From assembly GCA_007449985.2 (NCBI GenBank), contig VIIQ02000830.1, forward strand, positions 62,001 through 126,000: a DNA stretch of 64,000 nucleotides. The letters are read 5' to 3'. Each line of letters starts with the position of its first letter. Position 1 is the stretch's first letter. Below are positions 59,492-64,000 of the stretch, one piece after another. This DNA comes from Desmodesmus armatus (Eukaryota; Chlorophyta; Chlorophyceae; Sphaeropleales; Scenedesmaceae). The translations under genes and the position numbers were made by a program. A model generated the notes under the pieces. It did not search any database. It was not told the origin of the DNA and saw nothing but the letters and a program-made list of their open reading frames with translations.

Positions 59492-60218
59492 GGGATCAGG
59501 CCTGTCCAGCCTGGGCCGCAGAAAGCTGAAAGCACGCATGGCACAAGCACAGCAGCAGCAGCAGCAGCAGCAGGAGAAGGAGGGGCAGGAGGTTGGCAGA
59601 GAAGTGGTGGGCTCAGGCAACAGCACACAGCCACCATGGCATAGCCACTTGCCAATGCAGCAGCAGCAGGGGGAGCAGCAGCAGCACGTGGTTGGCAAGG
59701 GGGTAGTGGGCTCACGCAGCGCGCAGCCACCAAAGCAGCAACAGCAGCAGCAGCAGAACAAGCAGCAGCAGCTGCAGCCCAAGCGGAAGAAGCAGCAGCA
59801 GGAGAAGCTCCTGCCACAGAAGCGGCGGCGGTCTCAGCAGCACCAGAAGCAGCAGCAGCAGCAGCAGCGCCAGAAGCAGCCAGGTAGAAGGGTTGTGCTG
59901 TCTCTGCAGGGGGTGTCAAGTCTGGCAAGTGGCCAGCACAGGCAGCGGCGACAGCAGCAACAGCAGCAGCAGCAGCGGCGGCGGCTGGTGTCTGTTCACA
60001 ATGCAAAGCTGCGGTGCTACCAGCAGCTGCTTGGGGAGCTGTCAGAGGCTGATCTGCTGCAGCTGCTGCAAAGGGTGGGGCGGCAGTCAGGGCAGCAGCA
60101 GCAGCAGGGTGATCCATTGCTGCTGGAGGCGGCTAGTGAAGTGCTGCTTAAGCGGAGGCAGGCAGAGATACTGCTGCAGCTAGGGCAGCGGCATTGGCAG
60201 CAGCAGCAGCAGCAGTAG
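55869..60218 (+). CDS. Giant Ala/Gln-rich, probably nuclear protein (intronless frame)
   Basis: An uninterrupted 1449-codon frame. Long poly-Ala and poly-Gln runs alternate with unique islands: TKRRRHTTLNALQQ and ASKRPKLVHNHVQGGLVRQL (basic, NLS-like, residues about 155-215), ELADLLGGSMKGAGFSTARR, a repeated block with (V/A)VKAEPAAPAA, twin blocks SIMVYYRMQRDAALRAAGW and DIMVYHRMHREAALQAAGW, LGRRKLKARMAQ, QKRRRSQQHQK, and a C-terminal helical region NAKLRCYQQLLGELSEADLL...LLLEAASEVLLKRRQAEILL. No recognised domain. That non-repeat islands keep one frame across 4.3 kb argues for real coding, but CAG repeats also keep frames open by composition. Introns hidden in repeats cannot be excluded. Confidence 0.6.
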
Positions 60219-60515
60219 CTGCTGGGCGTTGCAGAGCGGCAGCCGGGGCAGCAACAGGGTGCTGTAGACCCATTGCTGCTGGAGGCGGCTAGTGAGGTGC
60301 TGCTGAAGCGGAGGCAGGCAGAGATACTGCTGCAGCTACGGCTGTACACGACAGCGGCATTGGCATTGGCAGCAGCAACAGCAGCTGCTGCAAAGGGTGG
60401 GGCGGCAGCCAGGGCAGCAGCAGGGTGCAGTGAGTCCTTTGCTGCTGCAGGCGGCTAGTGGGGTGCTGCTAAAGCGGAGGCAGGCAGAGATACTGCGGCA
60501 GCTGCGGCAGCGGTA

Positions 60516-60562
<47 letters not shown>

Positions 60563-60800
60563 TGCTGGGCGTTGCAGGGCGACAGTTGGGGCAGCAGCAG
60601 GGTGCTGTAGATCCATTGCTGCTGGAGGCAGCTAGTGAGATGCTGCTGAAGTGGAGGCAGGAACAGATACTGCTGCAGCTGCGGCAGCGGCATTGGCAGC
60701 AGCAGTAGCTGCTGGAGCAATGGCAGGCAGAGGGGCTGCTCAAGCAGCAGCAATGGACAGCAGCTGCTGCTGCTGCTGTGCAGAGTGATAATGGAAACTC

Positions 60801-60840
<40 letters not shown>

Positions 60841-61642
60841 GGCCGGCAACAACAGCAGCTGCAATAGGGGCGGCAACGACAGCAGCTGCAGTAGGGGCGG
60901 CAACAGCGGCAGCGGCAACGGCGGCTGCAGCAGCAGCGGAGGCGGCGGCTGGTGTCTGTTCATGATGCCAAGCTGCGTGCTACCAGACAAACCCCCAAGC
61001 AGCTTGGGGAGCTGTCAGAGGCTGATCTGCTGCAGCTGCTGCAAAGGGTGGGGCGGCAATCAGGGCAGCAACCAGGGCAGCAGCAGGGTGATCCATTGCT
61101 GTTGGAGGCGGCTAGTGAAGTGCTGCTGAAACGGAGGCAGGCAGAGATATTGCTGCAGCTGCGGCAGCAGCATTGGCAGCAGCAGTAGCTGCTGGAGCAA
61201 TGGCAGGCAGAGGGGCTGCTCAAGCAGCAGCAATGGACAGCAGCTGCTGCTGCTGCTGTTCAGAGTGATAATGGAAACTCACAGCAGCAGCAGCAGCAGC
61301 AGCATTAGCAGTAGTAGGGCCGGCAACAACAGCAGCTGCAATAGGGGCGGCAACAACAGCAGCTGCAGTAGGGGCGGCAACAGCGGCAGCGGCAACGGCG
61401 GCTGCAGCAGCAGCGGAGGCGGCGGCTGGTGTCTGTTCATGATGCCAAGCTGCGTGCTACCAGAAGCTGCTTGGGGGGTTGTCAGAGGCTGATCTGCTGC
61501 AGCTGCTGCAAAGGGTGGGGCGGCAATCAGGGCGGCAGCCAGGGCAGCAGCAGGGTGATCCATTGCTGTTGGAGGCGGCTAGTGAAGTGCTGCTGAAGCG
61601 GAGGCAGGCAAAGATACTGCTGCAGCTGCAGTGGCGGCATTG

Positions 61643-61676
<34 letters not shown>

Positions 61677-61680
61677 CTGC
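60219..61680 (+). pseudogene. Broken tandem copies of the 3' end of the Ala/Gln-rich gene
   Basis: After the stop, fragments of the C-terminal region recur with stops between them: LLEAASEVLLKRRQAEILLQ at about 60270, a partial copy near 60445-60560, another near 60600-60705, then two long copies starting VSVHDAKLRATR at 60952 and about 61430. The block 60710-61190 and the block 61195-61675 are direct repeats about 480 bp long (GGAGCAATGGCAGGCAGAGG... to TGGCAGCAGCAG). Confidence 0.75.
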
Positions 61681-61779
61681 GAGCTTATGGCAGGAAGTGA
61701 GGCTGCTCCAGCAGTAGCGATGGACAGCACCAGCAGCAGCTGCTGTAGTGCAGAATGGCGGTTTCTTTAGAGCAGCAAC

Positions 61780-62085
61780 AACAACAGCAGCAGTAGTAGT
61801 AGGGGCGGCAGCAGTAGCGGCAGCAGCAGGTGGCGTACAGGCGAGGAAGCAGCAGCAGTAGTAGCAGCTGCTCCAGCAGTAGCTGCTGAGGCAGTGGCAG
61901 GCAGAGGGGCTGCTTCAGCAGCAGTGATGGACAACAACAACAGCAGCAGCAGCAGCAGCAGCAGCTGCAGTGCAGGATGACCGCAATTCTCTGGAGTAGT
62001 GGCAGCAGCAGCAGCAGCAGCAGCAGTAGCAGTAGGGGCGGCAGCAGTAGCGGCAGCAGCAGGGGGCGTACAGGCAGGGCTGGTG
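61780..62085 (+). repeat. CAG-rich repeat pair
   Basis: GTAGGGGCGGCAGCAGTAGC at about 61800 and about 62034, each followed by GGCAGCAGCAGG.GGCGTACAG, about 235 bp apart. It continues the decayed repeat field behind the Ala/Gln-rich gene. Confidence 0.6.
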
Positions 62086-62494
62086 CTGCTGGCAGGTCTA
62101 GGGTGCCGCATCAGGCACTGTTACATGGGGGGCGCAGGGAATGTGTGCTGCAGTTGAGGCGGGGCCCCGCTGAATGTGTGGTGGGCTGAGTATGGATGTT
62201 AGTCTTGGCTGGCCACTTTGACAATTTAGCAGACAGTTAAGGTGTATGCGTCTGTGTATATGTAGCAGCACAGTATGTTACCATCGTGAACCCCAACTTT
62301 GTACAGTAACACGTCACATGTCGCAGTGACAGACCAAGCTGCAGGGACCGGGTAGCACTTTCAACCACAAGGGCGGCCCGCCTTCGACATCACACTGCAC
62401 AGCTGGCTGTACCCCACATGATCAGCATGCCTGCACACGATGCTTACGCCTGATCCTGACAACACACAACACTGCAACACAGCACACCAACAAC

Positions 62495-62629
62495 ATGCAT
62501 CCTGATGTCCTACCTAAGGGCACATCACCCACTCTGAGCCAGCTTAGTCCTATAGCCAAGCTGCAGCTCATCCTGTCACTCCACGAGCTACCGGACTACC
62601 ACCTTACCCCCCCTCCCAAGGGACAGGTG
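62495..62629 (+). CDS. Possible first exon of a gene running to the window end
   Basis: ATG 62495 opens MHPDVLPKGTSPTLSQLSPI, then AKLQLILSLHELPDYHLTPP, and meets a good donor CAG|GTGAGC at 62629/62630. Two duplicated downstream acceptors (CTCTCAG|ATTTCACTG near 62878; CTCCCAG|ATTTCTCTG near 63580) would both continue in phase 0 as ISLTGHHLVV. Product unknown; the surrounding repeats make this tentative. Confidence 0.35.
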
Positions 62630-62867
62630 AGCAACAGGTTGGCACCACAGTACCCTTCGCAAGCCTCCAGCCCAAGTCATACAAAAACCGCCCCAAACCC
62701 AACAGTCTCACAAGCCAGCAGTCTTTCAAACAAGGGCAGGCGCATAGGCGCAGTGGTGGTAACATAACAAGAAACCATGCAACTACCCCAATGCACAGAA
62801 CCACAAGCAAACAGACAGAAACAGCCGACAAAAAACATGCCACCTTAGCCACAGAAGCAAAGAACCA

Positions 62868-63715
62868 CCTCTCTCTCAGATTTCACTGACTGGCCACCAT
62901 TTAGTAGTGTGCCAGCAGGCAAGAGGGTTCTGCCTGGCTAGACCCTGTACTGCAACACCAAGGGTTACAGCCCAAGGGTGCATCTGCATACAGTATCACT
63001 GCAACCACTACATTATGTAGCAGCACCGTATGTTACCACCACCGGCCCGCTACCCCCCAAAACCACAGTGCAATGCTGGACAAGCACCACACCCATGGCC
63101 GCTATCAGCGTAGCGCCTGAGTAGCATTGCACACCCGACCATAGGCATGATTGGGCCTGTGGAGGGTCCTGGAAACCCTGACTCCTGAAACCATAGTGCA
63201 ATGCCGGACACGCACCACTCAAAGCAGCTGACAAGGCAGCACCTGAGTGCATGACACCCCCGACCGCAGGCACGAGTGGGCCTGTGGAGGGTCAGGAAAA
63301 CCCTTGAAAGCCCGGAACCAAAGTGCAATGCTGGACACGCACCACTCAAAGCAGCTGACAAAGCAGCGCCCTCCGACTCCACTGCCCTCCGACTCCACCA
63401 AAATGTATCCTCGAGTTACCGAGGGGGGTGGGACATCTCAGTTGCCCAGGCCGCTCCGCGCATGGACCGACCAGCCTGACAGACAGTAGATGCAACTCTC
63501 CGACATCGACATTATGATTACAGGACTAAAGCCGACAATAGCCACTAAAAGCCACACTAAGACCACACTCTCTCCCAGATTTCTCTGACTGGCCACCATT
63601 TAGTAGTGAGCCAGCAGGCAAGAGGGTTCTGTATGGCTAGACCCTGTACTGCAACACCAAGGGTTACAGCCCAAGGGTGCATCTGCAGCCAGTATCACTG
63701 CAACCACTACATATA
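62868..63715 (+). repeat. Direct 140-bp duplication about 700 bp apart
   Basis: 62870-63012 and 63573-63712 share the sequence from CTCTC.CAGATTTC to CAACCACTACAT with few differences. The first copy, read from its acceptor, meets TAG at 63017-63019; the second stays open to a TGA near 63932. Confidence 0.8.
63060..63400. repeat. ~120-bp tandem repeat and a 16-bp tandem
   Basis: AGTGCAATGCTGGACA(A/C)GCACCAC recurs near 63066, 63191 and 63319, with GGGCCTGTGGAGGGTC at 63149 and 63278. GCCCTCCGACTCCAC is repeated twice at about 63368-63398. Confidence 0.75.
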
Positions 63716-64000
63716 TGTGTTTGGGTGGGTGGAGTGGAAGGGTTGCAGTAGCAATGCAGAATGTTGCCGCTGGGCATGCTGTAGCATTGGCAGTGTGTGC
63801 CGATGCTCATGGGAGCAGACCCATGGGTTCCTGATGTGCTGTCACAGCACATCACGGTGGCTTGCGCCCTGGCTTTGTTATGGTCCCACAACTAAACACA
63901 CACTTAGACTGCACGCGTGGTTGGCGTCTTGATGTGTTGCATTGTTGGCGGATGTATGGCATGGGTGTGGCCAGAGCAGGCACATGTGGTTTCTCTGGGT

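Noticed and set aside
1..64000. CRISPR array, rRNA genes or bacterial-type operons
   Set aside because: None seen: repeats lack unique regular spacers, genes are intron-split and individually promoted, and no rRNA sequence was recognised.

Overview
The window is nuclear DNA of a green alga, most likely a chlorophyte of the Sphaeropleales (Scenedesmaceae-like). That placement is inference from style, not from a marker gene. Genes are split by GT-AG introns of roughly 50 to 700 bp. There is pervasive CAG/GCA trinucleotide repetition giving poly-Gln, poly-Ala and poly-Ser tracts. The set combines a plant-type cytosolic thymidine kinase, a mitochondrial ribosomal protein uS8, a CBM20 starch-binding protein and a KDZ transposase. 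No operons, Shine-Dalgarno sites or CRISPR arrays are present. Exon limits were read by hand from GT-AG sites and checked for reading-phase continuity; no transcript data were used.

Layout. 0.4-4.2 kb (-): seven-exon KDZ (Kyakuja-Dileera-Zisupton) transposase, 3' end unresolved. 4.7-5.5 kb: GC-rich ~100-bp repeat array that flips orientation. 5.9-11.5 kb (+): two intact genes (LRR1, LRR2) of an F-box-like/LRR family. 11.7-15.7 kb: near-identical composite array E-S-E-S-E built on a 1641-bp period, each block edged by TA and short inverted repeats. 18.0-19.5 kb (+): CBM20 protein with a long intronic hairpin. 23.5-26.3 kb (-): thymidine kinase, divergent from mitochondrial uS8 at 27.1-29.7 kb (+). 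31.8-43.6 kb (-): four more family members (LRR3 intact; LRR4, LRR5 and LRR6 each with one disabling lesion) and a relic terminal exon. 44.4-48.8 kb (-): inositol-polyphosphate 5-phosphatase with a possible CaaX end, divergent from a PGPGxY-motif protein at 49.1-51.0 kb (+). 52.0-54.9 kb (-): six-exon membrane protein of unknown function. 55.9-60.2 kb (+): giant Ala/Gln-rich ORF, followed by broken copies of its own 3' end up to 61.7 kb. 62.5-64 kb: a possible first exon and duplicated blocks.

Two themes connect the window. First, a lineage-specific gene family (F-box-like start, LRR body, separate conserved C-terminal mini-exon of the type EPVWRQ..L...SDPEVAQRAA) is expanding and decaying here in both orientations. 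Second, short tandem duplications that span splice sites recur in unrelated genes (CBM20, uS8m, the 52-54 kb gene, the 63 kb region), leaving decoy exons next to the used ones.
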